A stretch of 40,442 nucleotides of DNA from Candidatus Lachnoclostridium pullistercoris (GCA_019119775.1 DWWL01000078.1:1-40442); one strand, 5' to 3'. Positions 15,212-26,028 are shown, numbered from the stretch's first letter. Numbers and translations: made by a program. Notes: generated from the letters alone by a model not told the origin.

Positions 15212-15829
15212 CTAGGCGCCGTCTATCCGCTCCAGATACTCTACCCGGGTACACACCTGCTTTAACAGGCTCTCCTCATGGCTTACCACCAGCATCCCGA
15301 TCTCTCTTTTTTTCGTCTCTTCCAGCAGAAAATTCCAAATCTGGCTCTGGGTGATCAGATCCAGCATGGTGCTGATCTCATCCGCCAGCAGAAACCTGGT
15401 CCGCTCTCCCAGGGCTCTGGCGATGCAGAACCTCTGAAGCTCTCCGCCGGAGAGCTCCCCGGGATACCGATTCTCCCAGTCCTTCTCGATCCCCAGTCCG
15501 CGTTTGATCCGCTCCGGGATCCGGTCCCCTTCCGCCAGCACCGTTTTCATTTTCCGCCTGGGATTGACGGAAAGCTCCGGGTGCTGCCACACCATCTGCA
15601 CCGGGCAGTACGGCCCGTAGTCCGCAAGGGGACGGTTATCCAGCAGCACCTCCCCGCCGTCCGGCTTCTCATAGCCTGCCAGGATCTTGCAGAAAGTGGT
15701 TTTTCCGAAGCCGCTGGGGGCCGACAGGCCAACTCTCTCCCCGCTGGAGATCTTTAAGCAGGCCTGGTTTAAAATCTGCCTGTTCCCATTATCATAGCAA
15801 AAAGATATATTTTTCGCCTCCAGGATCAC
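15212..15829 (-). CDS. nikE: Nickel/peptide ABC transporter ATP-binding subunit (NikE-like)
   Basis: A 205-residue ABC ATPase. The Walker A is SAPSGFGKTT (36-45), with the first glycine replaced by alanine; the signature is LSGGELQR and the Walker B is FLLADEIS. The protein is short for this family and lacks the C-terminal oligopeptide-binding extension that its partner NikD has. Its start overlaps the nikD stop by four bases. It should act with NikD as the cytoplasmic motor for the NikBC permease. The assignment to nickel rather than peptides rests on the adjacent larBCE genes. Confidence 0.85.
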   Translation of the reverse strand: MILEAKNISFCYDNGNRQILNQACLKISSGERVGLSAPSGFGKTTFCKILAGYEKPDGGEVLLDNRPLADYGPYCPVQMVWQHPELSVNPRRKMKTVLAEGDRIPERIKRGLGIEKDWENRYPGELSGGELQRFCIARALGERTRFLLADEISTMLDLITQSQIWNFLLEETKKREIGMLVVSHEESLLKQVCTRVEYLERIDGA

Positions 15830-16764
15830 CCTGCCGCCTCCTCTCCTGAGCGGATGCAGCGCACCAGTCCCCGCTCCGTCTTTCTCATAGAAATCTCCTG
15901 CTCACAGCCCGGCCCCGCCTCAGGGCATCTGGGCCGGTAGGGGCAGCCCGCCGGCATGGCTTTCACATAAGGCTGCGTCCCCGGGACTGCCTCAAACCCG
16001 TGCTCCGGCATGGCCCGCCAAAGCGCCCTCGTGTAGGGATGGGCCAGAGTCTCCTCCTTTTCAAAGGCGCCGCTGTCCGTCTCCTCCACCGTCATGCCCG
16101 CATAGAGCACCGCCACCCGGTCTGCCGCCTCCAGGGCCAGTTCCAGATCATGGGTGATTAAAAGGACTCCCGCCCCTCGCTCTGTCAGCTCTTTAAAATG
16201 GCCCAGCACCCGTTTTGCCGCCTCCAGATGAAGGCCCGGCGTCGGTTCATCGGCGATGACCAGCCTGGGTTCTTCCATGACAGCGGTGGAGATCAGCACC
16301 CGCCTGGTCATTCCTCCGGACAGCTGAAACGGATAAAGGGATTCCGTCTCCGGCCCCAAGCCGTAGCTTCCCAGGATCCGGCGGCATTTTTCCCTTATGC
16401 CGGCCCCCCGGCGCCCGTTTTTCACCTGCTCCCCCACCTTCATCAGCGGATCCAGGTAGGAGACGCTCTGGGGCACCAGCACGATCTCCTTTCCCCTCAG
16501 CTCTCTCTGACGGTCCGGCGTGAGCGCCTGTCCGCGGTAAAGGATCTCCCCCGACGCCGACGCGTTGTAGGGCAGGATCCCCATGACCGCATGGGCCAGC
16601 AGGCTTTTTCCTGATCCGCTGGAACCGATGACCGCCACCAGCTCCCCGGGATCCACAGTCACATCCAGGCCGCGGATCACCTGCAGCTTCGTCTGCCTGG
16701 TTCCGTGTTCATACTGAGTAAACGAGACGGAGAGGTTTTTTACCTCCAGCAAATGTTCTTCCAT
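15826..16764 (-). CDS. nikD: Nickel/peptide ABC transporter ATP-binding subunit (NikD-like)
   Basis: This 312-residue ATPase has Walker A GSSGSGKS (47-54), signature LSGGMTRR, Walker B LVIADEPT, where a proline-threonine loop follows, and the H-loop LLITHD. The C-terminal oligo_HPY region (HPYTRALWRAMPEH, then GCPYRPRCPEAGPGC with four cysteines) is typical of the peptide/nickel transporter class. It is translationally coupled to nikE and follows nikC closely. The operon context points to nickel supply for the Lar cofactor. Confidence 0.87.
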   Translation of the reverse strand: MEEHLLEVKNLSVSFTQYEHGTRQTKLQVIRGLDVTVDPGELVAVIGSSGSGKSLLAHAVMGILPYNASASGEILYRGQALTPDRQRELRGKEIVLVPQSVSYLDPLMKVGEQVKNGRRGAGIREKCRRILGSYGLGPETESLYPFQLSGGMTRRVLISTAVMEEPRLVIADEPTPGLHLEAAKRVLGHFKELTERGAGVLLITHDLELALEAADRVAVLYAGMTVEETDSGAFEKEETLAHPYTRALWRAMPEHGFEAVPGTQPYVKAMPAGCPYRPRCPEAGPGCEQEISMRKTERGLVRCIRSGEEAAG

Positions 16765-16776
16765 GTCCTCTCCTTT

Positions 16777-17601
16777 CTATCTGTGGGCCTGCTCAGGATC
16801 CAGAAGGAGCAGGAGTCCCTGTCCCAGAAAATGAAACAGGAGCACCACCCCCGCCAGCAGAAGCCCGGGAAACAGGGCCAGCCACCACCGGCCCATGACC
16901 AGATACTGCATACTCTCCGATAAAATCACTCCGATGGCCGGCTCCTCCGGCGGCAGGCCGAAACCCAGGAACGTGATGCTGGCCTCGTGAAGGATGGCGT
17001 GGGGAAATAAAAGCACCAGCCCAGTGATAAACTGAGGCAGCAGGTGGGGCGTCATGTGGGCAAACGCCACCCTGATCTTTCCATGGCCCAGCCGGGACGC
17101 GATCTTTATGTAATTGCTCTCCTTCAGCTGCATCACCTCCCCCCGGATCAGACGGGCCAGGGAAGTCCAGTGGGTCAGGGAAATGCCGATGACCACGCCC
17201 CAGAATCCCTTTCCGCAGGCAAAGGAGATCAGTATGAGGAGCAGAATGTGCGGGATGCCCATGACCAGGTCAATCACCCCGCTGATCAGCGTGTCCGCTG
17301 CCTTTCCCAGCCCCGCTGCTCCCAGCCCCAGAATGAACGCGATCACTGCGCTGACGGCGGCGGTGAGAAGTCCCAGACGGATGCTGACCGACAGGCCCGT
17401 CACCGTTCTGCGGAACATGTCCCGCCCCATGAAATCAGTTCCGAAGGGATACTCCAGACAGGGCGCCAGATTTCTCCTGGAAAAATCAGTGGCTCCCGCG
17501 GCTTCTGAAAAGGCCAGCCCGCCCCCAGTCACCAGAATCAGAAGGAACAGAGAAAATATCATCAGCAGGACCATCCACTGACGGCGGTTCCATTTTTTCA
17601 T
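16777..17601 (-). CDS. nikC: Nickel/peptide ABC transporter permease (NikC-like)
   Basis: A 274-residue inner-membrane permease with an N-terminal anchor (WMVLLMIFSLFLLILVTGGG), the family segment YPFGTDFMGRDMFRRTVTG and about six membrane spans. The EAA loop that contacts the ATPases lies around IKIASRLGHGKIRVAFAHMT (residues about 165-185). Its start overlaps the nikB stop by four bases, so NikB and NikC are made together as a heterodimer. The length is normal for DppC/NikC proteins. Confidence 0.87.
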   Translation of the reverse strand: MKKWNRRQWMVLLMIFSLFLLILVTGGGLAFSEAAGATDFSRRNLAPCLEYPFGTDFMGRDMFRRTVTGLSVSIRLGLLTAAVSAVIAFILGLGAAGLGKAADTLISGVIDLVMGIPHILLLILISFACGKGFWGVVIGISLTHWTSLARLIRGEVMQLKESNYIKIASRLGHGKIRVAFAHMTPHLLPQFITGLVLLFPHAILHEASITFLGFGLPPEEPAIGVILSESMQYLVMGRWWLALFPGLLLAGVVLLFHFLGQGLLLLLDPEQAHR

Positions 17602-18584
17602 TTTCTTCTCCTCCTTCTCATTCTGGGATCAATCAGCCCGTATAAAATATTGGCGGCCGTATTTCCGCCGAACACCAGGGCCGCCGTGATCACGGTGATC
17701 CCCATGAGCAGGGGAACGTCGCTCCCCAGGCCCGCCGTCACTGCCGCCTGCCCCAGGCCCGGGTAGGAAAACACCTGCTCCACCAGCACAGAGCCACCGA
17801 AGATCTCACTGACGGCGGCAAACTGCAGGGTCAGGGCCGGCAGAGCCACATTTCTCAGGCCGTGGCGAAGGAGAATGGAGAGTTCCGATTCCCCTCTGGC
17901 CCTGGCAAAGAGCACATAATCGCTCTCCATCACCTCTGCCAGCTTCTCTCTGGTGTGCATGGCGATGCTGGAAATTCCCGTCAGGCTCAGGGTCAGCGCC
18001 GGCAGGATCATGTGGCTGACCCGGTCCGCCAGCGTCACATCTGCCGCCGCCACGCCGATGGGAACGGCAAAGCCGTTGGGAAGCCATTTTAACCACACAG
18101 AAAACACCATGAGGAGCACCATGGCCACCCAGAAGGCGGGAGTGCTGGCAGTGATCAGACAGTATCCCGTCACCAGCCGGTCAGCGGCGCCGCCACGCTT
18201 TCTCCCCGCCAGGATCCCCAGGAGAAATCCCAGGATTCCGGACAGCAGCCAGGCGCTTCCCATCAGCCACACAGAGCTTAAAAAGCGCTCACCGATCACC
18301 TCTGCCACCGGACGGCGGTACAGAAGGGAAGTTCCCAGATCTCCCCGCAGAAAGTCCTTCGCCCAGCTTAAAAAGCGGGTCAGGGGAGGCACGCCCACTC
18401 CCCAGTATTCCTGCAGCTTTGCCACCTGCTCCGGGCTCATGGAGCCGAGCGCCGTCTGCCCCACATTTGTGGTCAGCGGATCAATGGGGGAGACGGACAG
18501 CAGAAAAAACACCGCCGCCGTCACGGCCGCCAGCAAAATTCCCATGCGGAGGATCTGTTTTCCTATCCACCCAGCTGTATTCAT
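17598..18584 (-). CDS. nikB: Nickel/peptide ABC transporter permease (NikB-like)
   Basis: A 328-residue permease with the BPD_transp_1 fold: first span near residues 10-30 (MGILLAAVTAAVFFLLSVSP), then GDLGTSLLYRRPVAEVI, the EAA-like segment YVLFARARGESELSILLRHG, and EQVFSYPGLGQAAVTA near the end. I place the start at MNTAGWIGK (18584), since GGGAGG lies seven bases upstream; the upstream in-frame extension overlaps the nikA end and has no ribosome site. It partners NikC in forming the nickel channel. Confidence 0.87.
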   Translation of the reverse strand: MNTAGWIGKQILRMGILLAAVTAAVFFLLSVSPIDPLTTNVGQTALGSMSPEQVAKLQEYWGVGVPPLTRFLSWAKDFLRGDLGTSLLYRRPVAEVIGERFLSSVWLMGSAWLLSGILGFLLGILAGRKRGGAADRLVTGYCLITASTPAFWVAMVLLMVFSVWLKWLPNGFAVPIGVAAADVTLADRVSHMILPALTLSLTGISSIAMHTREKLAEVMESDYVLFARARGESELSILLRHGLRNVALPALTLQFAAVSEIFGGSVLVEQVFSYPGLGQAAVTAGLGSDVPLLMGITVITAALVFGGNTAANILYGLIDPRMRRRRRK

Positions 18585-18612
18585 GTCAATTCCTCCCGCT
18601 CTTTTCTTCTCG

Positions 18613-20325
18613 TTACTCCCAGCTCCACTGGTCCACATTATTTACAATGCTCCAGCCATGGCCGTGGGGGTGGAGCTTCTGCTCCGCGATCTTTAAGCCT
18701 TCCCGGCTCCAGTAGAGATGGTCGATGTTGACCAGCCATATCCAGGGAATATCCCCGTCCTGGGTCACTCCTGTCTCTCCGTCCCACTGGGCCAGTTTCC
18801 ACAGATCATAGGACTCTTCCAGATCACTGCTGGCCAGGGCCGCATCCATGTAGGCGTCCACCGTCTCATTTCTGTAGGGAGAATAACGGGCGTACTCTCC
18901 TCCGGGAGCCGTGTGGTAAATGTTGTAAAATTCCATGGGCGTGTGGGCGCCCCAGCCCCACATCATGGGCGTTGACTGGGCCCTGTCATAGGCCACATCC
19001 CAGCCCACTCCTTCCACTGTCACGTCGATTCCCAGCTCCTTAAGCTGATTGGCCGTGTCCTCCGACAGTGCCTGGCGGACCGAATCCCCCGCAGAATACA
19101 TCAGGGTAAAACCGGCTCTTTTCCCGTCCTTTTCCCGAAATCCGTCTGCTCCCATGATCCAGCCGGCCTCATTCAACAGCCGGCCGGCCTCATCCGGGTC
19201 GTATTCCACCCGGGCATCCTCGTTGTCCCAGGGCATTTTTGTGCAGACGCTGTAGGCAGCCGTTCCGTAGCCGTACAGCACGTTCTGGATCATTTCCTCC
19301 CGGTCGATGCCGATGTTGATAGCGCGGCGCACTCTCACGTCACTGGTAAAATCATTTCCCAGGGGAACCCCGTTTTCATCCTCGGTCCCCGACGGAATCG
19401 CCGGCAGGTTGAAGCCTCGGTTGTCCACCGTCTCAAAATTCAGAAGCTCATAGCCGTCCACTGTCTGGTCTGAGTAAGCCGCCGCCGTGTAGGCCACGTC
19501 CGCCTGACCGGCCATCACCGCCGCAAAAGCCGCGTCCTCCTCCATAAACAGGACCGTCACCTGCTTCATCTTCGGCGCCTCCCCATAGTAATCCGGATTG
19601 GCCTCAAAGATCACCTGCTGCCCCCTGTCCCACTGCTTCAGCATATATCTGCCTGAGCCGATGGGATGCTGGCCGTAGTCCGGGCCGTAGGCGTGCTCCG
19701 GCACGATCCCCACAATGGCCATGGTATAGGGCCAGATGGAATAGGGCCTGTTCATGTGAAATTCCACCGTGTCCCCGTCCACTGCCACCGCTTCCCGGAG
19801 CATGGTAAAATCATTGACGGAGCTGGTATCCCGGAGCGTGTTGTAGGTAAAAGCCACGTCCTCCGCCGTCAGCGGCTCCCCGTCGGTAAAGTTCACATCA
19901 TCCCGGATATCCACAGTCCAGGTCAGACCGTCATCGCTCACCTGCATGTCTGTGGCCAGATCATAGCCGATTTCCAGATCTGCCGTCGTCACCGTCAGCG
20001 TGCTCTGGATCAGCGGCTCATGGACGTGCTCCCCAGCTCCCCAGCCGTAAGCCGGGTCAAATCCTGCCTCCGGCTCTGAGGTGGGGCCCATGACCACCAC
20101 CACAGATTCCTTATCTCCCGTTCCCCGGCTGCCGCCCGGACGCCCGGACAAGTCTCCGCCCTCTTCTCCCTCAGAACCGCTGAGAGCGCCGGCCGTTTCC
20201 TCTCCACTCTGAGTCTGGTTTCCCGAACCGCAGCCGTATAGTCCCGTTCCCAAAACGGTCAGGCACAGGAGCGCGGCCATTCCCCGCCGTCCCGTACGCC
20301 TTTTTTCTGCCAGATTTCTTCTCAT
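18613..20325 (-). CDS. nikA: Nickel/peptide ABC substrate-binding lipoprotein (NikA-like)
   Basis: A 570-residue SBP_bac_5 protein. The start MRRNLAEKRR follows GGAGGGG closely. The signal peptide ends in GLYGC (Cys32), so the mature protein is lipid-anchored. Family segments include LTWTVDIRDDVNFTDGEPLT, EDVAFTYNTL and DVRVRRAINIGIDREEMI. Near the C-terminus HPHGHGW offers histidines that may hold nickel or a nickel chelate. It is the first gene of the operon and lies 24 bases after the leader terminator at 20349-20400, so its expression depends on read-through. Confidence 0.85.
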   Translation of the reverse strand: MRRNLAEKRRTGRRGMAALLCLTVLGTGLYGCGSGNQTQSGEETAGALSGSEGEEGGDLSGRPGGSRGTGDKESVVVVMGPTSEPEAGFDPAYGWGAGEHVHEPLIQSTLTVTTADLEIGYDLATDMQVSDDGLTWTVDIRDDVNFTDGEPLTAEDVAFTYNTLRDTSSVNDFTMLREAVAVDGDTVEFHMNRPYSIWPYTMAIVGIVPEHAYGPDYGQHPIGSGRYMLKQWDRGQQVIFEANPDYYGEAPKMKQVTVLFMEEDAAFAAVMAGQADVAYTAAAYSDQTVDGYELLNFETVDNRGFNLPAIPSGTEDENGVPLGNDFTSDVRVRRAINIGIDREEMIQNVLYGYGTAAYSVCTKMPWDNEDARVEYDPDEAGRLLNEAGWIMGADGFREKDGKRAGFTLMYSAGDSVRQALSEDTANQLKELGIDVTVEGVGWDVAYDRAQSTPMMWGWGAHTPMEFYNIYHTAPGGEYARYSPYRNETVDAYMDAALASSDLEESYDLWKLAQWDGETGVTQDGDIPWIWLVNIDHLYWSREGLKIAEQKLHPHGHGWSIVNNVDQWSWE

Positions 20326-20348
20326 TTCCCCTCCATTTCCTGTGAAGC

Positions 20349-20400
20349 AAAAAAGTACCAGAAAAAGACATCTCTTCCTGAGATTTTCCCTTCCTGGTAC
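20349..20400 (-). terminator. Intrinsic terminator inside the nikA leader (attenuator)
   Basis: On the minus strand GTACCAG (20394-20400) pairs with CTGGTAC (20355-20361), with an inner ATCTC/GAGAT hairpin, followed by six T (20349-20354). It sits between the operon promoter and the nikA ribosome site, which is the position of a transcription attenuator. Confidence 0.85.
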
Positions 20401-20541
20401 ATGTTTCACGATTCTGTTTTCCTTTTTTCACGATCGTTCCTGCCGCCGGATCACTCCGGGACAGATATTCTGCTGCAGTTTTCCACAGCTTCTGCCGCCG
20501 GGGCCTTCAGGCCCGCTGTATCCGCTTGTGCGGAAGAATTG
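20401..20541 (-). promoter_or_regulatory. Structured nik-lar leader, riboswitch or protein-controlled attenuator candidate
   Basis: From the predicted start point the RNA shows successive stems: TCCGC/GCGGA around ACAA; ACAGC...GCTGT enclosing GGGCC-TGAA-GGCCC; and CTGTC-CCGGA-GTGA-TCCGG-C-GGCAG. Then follows ATCGTGAAA, repeated twice, before the terminator. The layout is that of a sensor followed by an expression platform. It does not match the cobalamin, TPP or SAM patterns I know, and I cannot confirm or exclude the NiCo class. Confidence 0.55.
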
Positions 20542-20546
20542 TGTTT

Positions 20547-20575
20547 ATTATATATGAAAACGGGGGAATTGTCAA
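20547..20575 (-). promoter_or_regulatory. nik-lar operon promoter
   Basis: On the minus strand TTGACA (20570-20575) and TATAAT (20547-20552) are both full consensus with a 17-base spacer. The -35 box begins two bases beyond the esterase stop codon. Such a strong core promoter implies that control occurs in the leader or by a repressor. Confidence 0.9.
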
Positions 20576-20576
20576 T

Positions 20577-21257
20577 CTATTCTTCCGCCCCATCCAGCCA
20601 CTCCATCGCCGCCTGCCATCTCCCCGGGATATCGGTGAAATGGCCGCCGCTCTGCATCCGCAGCGGGACCTCGCCAAACCTCCCGGCAGAGCGGAAGATC
20701 TCCGCCGTCTCCCTGGTCTTTTCTCCCACCAGCCGCATCCGGGTGGGGCCGCTCTTTTCTTCCTTTTTCCCCAGGGAGAGATAGACCTTTCCCCCTTTTG
20801 ACGGCAGATGGGCGGACAGATATTCCGTCCAGCCCTCATACCAGAGGGAACCGGACAGGGACGCCGCCGCCGCGAACAGATCCCCGGCGCAGAAGGCCCA
20901 GAGGGCGAAAAGTCCTCCTAAGGAATATCCGAGCACCGCCCGGTGTTCCCTTCCCGGAAGAACCGGGTACCTGCCCTCGATGACGGGGAGAGCCAGCTCA
21001 AGCTCCGCCAAAAATGCAGGACCGCCTCCGGAAAACGGCTCTCTCCCCGCCGGCGTCTGCGCCGGCCAGGGAGTGTAGTCCCTCTCCCAGGCGGCCGCCG
21101 GGGATATGAGGACCCGCGGCCGGCGGCCGGCCGCCAGATCCGGCAGCTGCTCTCTCATATCCCCGCCGCAGATGACTGCTGCGGAAAAAGGGCCCCGGTC
21201 TTCCGGGACCCATATGGCATATTCTCTTCCGCTGATTGTACAGCTTTCCATGGACAT
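20577..21257 (-). CDS. Alpha/beta-hydrolase, esterase D/IroE-like
   Basis: A 226-residue cytoplasmic protein of the putative esterase family (PF00756). The nucleophile elbow is GYSLGG (Ser112), preceded by VLPGREHRAVL; SLSGSLWYEGW and the late His in SGGHFTDIPGRW (likely catalytic) fit the fold. Related enzymes cleave small esters, siderophores or S-formylglutathione; the substrate here is unknown. I chose the ATG at 21257, which has GGAG six bases upstream; another ATG at 21269 is possible. It lies between atpC and the nik promoter and is probably transcribed as a tail of the atp operon. Confidence 0.8.
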   Translation of the reverse strand: MSMESCTISGREYAIWVPEDRGPFSAAVICGGDMREQLPDLAAGRRPRVLISPAAAWERDYTPWPAQTPAGREPFSGGGPAFLAELELALPVIEGRYPVLPGREHRAVLGYSLGGLFALWAFCAGDLFAAAASLSGSLWYEGWTEYLSAHLPSKGGKVYLSLGKKEEKSGPTRMRLVGEKTRETAEIFRSAGRFGEVPLRMQSGGHFTDIPGRWQAAMEWLDGAEE

Positions 21258-21288
21258 AGACTTCTCCATTCCGGAGCCGGCCCTCCGG

Positions 21289-21702
21289 TCAGCTCTCTTT
21301 CCGGCCGCCGGCCTTCAGCCTGGACATGGCTCTGGCCAGAGCAGCTCTGGAAATATAATATTCCTCAATGCTCTGTTTCTGACGAAGCTGTTCTTTCGCC
21401 CGCTCCCTAGCCTCCTCGGCTCTCTTTAAGTCGATGTCCTCCGGCCTCTCCACAGAGTCTGCCAGCACAGTGACACGGTTGTTGATGATCTGGGCAAAGC
21501 CGCCGCCCACAATGGCCGTGCGCTTCTCGCCGTCCGCCGTCTCAAACCGCATCTCCCCGGGCACAATGGCGATCATCAGGTCGCTGTGGCGGGGCAGGAT
21601 GCAGATCTCGCCGTCTTTCATGGGAAGAACAATCTTTTTTCCTCTTCCGCTGTAAAAGTCCTTATCGCTGGCCACAATATGCAGTCCGAACGTCCTCTCC
21701 AT
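21289..21702 (-). CDS. atpC: ATP synthase F1 subunit epsilon
   Basis: A 137-residue subunit with the N-terminal beta-sandwich (FGLHIVASDKDFYSGRGKKI, GEICILPRHSDLMIAIVPGE, VVGGGFAQI-like segment) and a C-terminal helical hairpin (DLKRAEEARERAKEQLRQKQ). It connects the rotor and regulates hydrolysis. It begins three bases after atpD and ends the canonical operon. Confidence 0.97.
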   Translation of the reverse strand: MERTFGLHIVASDKDFYSGRGKKIVLPMKDGEICILPRHSDLMIAIVPGEMRFETADGEKRTAIVGGGFAQIINNRVTVLADSVERPEDIDLKRAEEARERAKEQLRQKQSIEEYYISRAALARAMSRLKAGGRKES

Positions 21703-21705
21703 AGA

Positions 21706-23103
<1,398 letters not shown>

Positions 23104-24006
23104 TTACCGCCTCTTCTTTTTCTGCGCTTTCGCGCCGCCGATCACCTCGGTGATCTCCTGTGTGATGGCCGCCTGGCGCACCCGGTTGTACTGGACGGAC
23201 AGATTCTTTAGCATCTCATCCGCACTGCTCGTGGCCGCCTCCATGGCCATCATCCGGGAATTGTGCTCGCTGGCGTAGGACTCCACCAGACAGCTGTAGA
23301 TCATGCCGCTCAAATAATTGGGCACAATGCTGTCGATCACCGCGTAGGGGGACGGGGTGAACTGGATCTCCTCCTGGTGCACCGCCGCCATATCCCTGGC
23401 CATATCCGGATTGTTAAACGTTACTTTATTCAGAGGAAGCAGCTGCTCCGCCTCCGCCTCCATAGTGACGGAATTTACCATCTGGGTGTAAATGATGTAC
23501 ACCTCATCCAGCTTTCCCGTCAGGTACAGATCGATCATCTTCTCCGAGATCTGTCTGGCCCGGTGCATGGTAGGCTTCTGCACCGTATAGCGGAAATTAG
23601 TGTCCACATCCATCTGCTTCTTTGCAAAATACTGCCGGCCCACCTCTCCCAGCACAAACAGCCGGTAATTTCCCGGGCCGGAGATCCGCTCCTCCGCCAT
23701 CTTGAACACGTTGTGGTTGTAGGCTCCCGCCAGTCCCTTGTCGCCGGATACGAGAATGTATCCGATCTTACGGTCCTCTGGCTGGATCTGGGGCCTGGTA
23801 TCAAAATACCGGTGCTCCATATCCGGCACATGGCGCAGGACCCTGGCGATGGCCGAGCGGAGAGCGAAGAAATACGGTTCTGTGTCCTCCAGCACCTTCT
23901 TCGCCCGCTTCAGCTTCGAGGAAGAAATCATGTACATGGCGTTTGTGATCTTTCTCGTATCCTTTACGCTCTTGATCCGGTTCTGTATTTCCTTTGCGCT
24001 TGCCAT
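23104..24006 (-). CDS. atpG: ATP synthase F1 subunit gamma
   Basis: The central rotor shaft, 300 residues, starts MASAKEIQNRIKSVKDTRKI, includes ISGDKGLAGAYNHNVFKM-like SGDKGLAG, and ends with ATSSADEMLKNLSVQYNRVR and QAAITQEITEVIGGA, the coiled-coil terminal helices. It lies four bases after atpA and six before atpD. Confidence 0.98.
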   Translation of the reverse strand: MASAKEIQNRIKSVKDTRKITNAMYMISSSKLKRAKKVLEDTEPYFFALRSAIARVLRHVPDMEHRYFDTRPQIQPEDRKIGYILVSGDKGLAGAYNHNVFKMAEERISGPGNYRLFVLGEVGRQYFAKKQMDVDTNFRYTVQKPTMHRARQISEKMIDLYLTGKLDEVYIIYTQMVNSVTMEAEAEQLLPLNKVTFNNPDMARDMAAVHQEEIQFTPSPYAVIDSIVPNYLSGMIYSCLVESYASEHNSRMMAMEAATSSADEMLKNLSVQYNRVRQAAITQEITEVIGGAKAQKKKRR

Positions 24007-24010
24007 GCCG

Positions 24011-25519
24011 TCACCTGCTCTTCTTTAAAAACTCTTCCGCGATCTTAAGAATCTTGTCTCCCAGCTCGTCGGAAAGCACCTTCGTCTCCTCCAGCTCCTT
24101 TCCCACCTCCGGGTATCTGTCGTCAAAGTAATCCAGCATGTCCATCTGAACCTTCTTCAGATCCTTCACATCCACGTCCACCAGCGCCTTGTGGGTTGCG
24201 GTCCATAAGGTGATCACCTGTCTTGCCATGGATAAAGGATGGCTCTGGGGCTGCTTTAACAGCTCCATCAGGCATTTTCCGTACTGCAGCTCCGCCTTCG
24301 TGTTCTCATCCAGATCTGAGCTGAACTGGGTGAACACTTCCATCTCACGGAACTGGGCCAGATCCACTCTCAGGCTTCCGCTGGCCTTCTTCATGGCCTT
24401 CGTCTGGGCCGCTCCGCCCACACGGGACACGGAAAGTCCCACGTTCACAGCCGGCCGGTTTCCGGAGAAGAACAGATCGCTCTCCAGGAAGATCTGGCCG
24501 TCGGTGATGGAGATCACATTGGTGGGAATGTAGGCGGAAACGTCGCCCGCCTGAGTCTCAATGATGGGCAGGGCCGTGATGGAGCCGCCGCCTGCTTCCT
24601 CGCTCAGCCGGCTGGAACGCTCCAGCAGTCTGGAGTGAAGGTAGAATACGTCTCCCGGATAAGCCTCACGGCCCGGGGAACGCTCCAGCAGCAGGGACAG
24701 AGCGCGGTAGGCCACCGCATGCTTGGACAGATCGTCGTAGACGATGAGCACGTCCCTTCCCTTATACATAAAATACTCTGCAAGAGCCGTCGCCGCGTAG
24801 GGAATGATGTACTGCAGAGGCGCGCTCTCGCTGGCCATGGCCGCAAACACGGTAGTGTATTCCATGGCGCCGTTCTTCTCCAGGGTGGACACCAGCTTTG
24901 CCACTGTGGAAGCCTTCTGGCCGATGGCCACATAGATGCAGATCACGCCGTTTCCCTTCTGGTTTAAGATGGCGTCCGTGGCGATAGCCGTCTTTCCCGT
25001 CTGCCGGTCGCCGATAATCAGCTCTCGCTGGCCCCGGCCGATGGGAAACATAGAGTCAATGGCCAGGATTCCCGTCTCCATGGGGACGGAAACCGACTTT
25101 CTCTCCACGATCCCGGGAGCCTCCTGCTCCACCGGGCGGTAGCCGTCCGCCGGGATCTCTCCCTTTCCGTCAATGGGAGCTCCCAGTGCGTTGACCACTC
25201 TTCCGATAAAGCCCTCGCCCACGGGAATTCCCGCTTTCTTTTTTGTTCTGTATACTTTAGAGCCTTCGCTCACCTCTGTGTCATGTCCGAAAATGATCAC
25301 ACCAGTTTCATTTCTCCGGATATCCTGTACCATACCCTTGACGCCGCACTCAAAGGTGACAATCTCGCCGTACATGGCATGGTCGATTCCGTAAACGGTA
25401 GCGATCCCGTCGCCCACAGAGATGACCTCGCCCACATCCTGGGGAGCCGTCTCCATATCAAACCGGTCGATCTCCTCCCTCAGGATGGATATAATCTCTT
25501 CTGAATTAATTGCGCTCAC
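24011..25519 (-). CDS. atpA: ATP synthase F1 subunit alpha
   Basis: The non-catalytic nucleotide-binding subunit, with P-loop [16 protein letters not shown], the segment [20 protein letters not shown] and a C-terminal helical domain. I chose the GTG at 25519 ([13 protein letters not shown], 502 residues), because GGAGG lies eight bases upstream; the GTG at 25528 overlaps the atpH stop and is too close to that site. The 5' ribosome site lies inside the atpH 3' end, so the two are coupled. Confidence 0.98.
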   Translation of the reverse strand: MSAINSEEIISILREEIDRFDMETAPQDVGEVISVGDGIATVYGIDHAMYGEIVTFECGVKGMVQDIRRNETGVIIFGHDTEVSEGSKVYRTKKKAGIPVGEGFIGRVVNALGAPIDGKGEIPADGYRPVEQEAPGIVERKSVSVPMETGILAIDSMFPIGRGQRELIIGDRQTGKTAIATDAILNQKGNGVICIYVAIGQKASTVAKLVSTLEKNGAMEYTTVFAAMASESAPLQYIIPYAATALAEYFMYKGRDVLIVYDDLSKHAVAYRALSLLLERSPGREAYPGDVFYLHSRLLERSSRLSEEAGGGSITALPIIETQAGDVSAYIPTNVISITDGQIFLESDLFFSGNRPAVNVGLSVSRVGGAAQTKAMKKASGSLRVDLAQFREMEVFTQFSSDLDENTKAELQYGKCLMELLKQPQSHPLSMARQVITLWTATHKALVDVDVKDLKKVQMDMLDYFDDRYPEVGKELEETKVLSDELGDKILKIAEEFLKKSR

Positions 25520-25524
25520 CGCTC

Positions 25525-26028
25525 TCACCTCCGGGTCAGTTTTTCTTCCAGACGGGCCAGCCTTCCTCTCAGGCTGCAGTCCGTCTCCTGTCCGGCGGCC
25601 CGGATCACAAAGCCGCCCATCAGGCTGTTGTCCTGTTCCATACTAAGTTCCACCGCATCCGCGCGGTAACGCTTCTTAAGAAGCTCCTTGATTCCTTCCT
25701 GCTGTCTCTCATCCGGAGCCGTCACATAGAGCAGATGAGCCCGCAGAATATGGTGCTTTCCGCAGTATGCCTCTCTGCAGGCTTCAAACATTTCCGGCAG
25801 GAGAGCCGCCTCCTGATGGCGGCACACTACCTTGAGAAAATTCCGGATCTCTGCAGGAAATATGCGGTCGATGGCTCTCTCCTTTTCTGCCGGCTTTACC
25901 GCCGGGCTGGAAAGGATCTTTAAGACCTCCGGCACTGTCCGCAGGACGTCTTCCGTCTGCCGGACGGCCTCTTTCGGCAGTTCAAGCTCCATCAGCACTC
26001 TGCCGTAATTCATCGCCGTATCCGTCAT
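25525..26028 (-). CDS. atpH: ATP synthase F1 subunit delta (OSCP-like)
   Basis: A 167-residue peripheral-stalk subunit that links the b dimer to the top of F1. Its start [20 protein letters not shown] and the late segment [20 protein letters not shown], then [20 protein letters not shown], fit the family. Its ATG overlaps the atpF stop as ATGA. Confidence 0.96.
   Translation of the reverse strand: MTDTAMNYGRVLMELELPKEAVRQTEDVLRTVPEVLKILSSPAVKPAEKERAIDRIFPAEIRNFLKVVCRHQEAALLPEMFEACREAYCGKHHILRAHLLYVTAPDERQQEGIKELLKKRYRADAVELSMEQDNSLMGGFVIRAAGQETDCSLRGRLARLEEKLTRR

Noticed and set aside
20401-20541. Cobalamin, TPP or SAM riboswitch before nikA
   Set aside because: The conserved boxes of these classes are not found; only the attenuator layout is supported.
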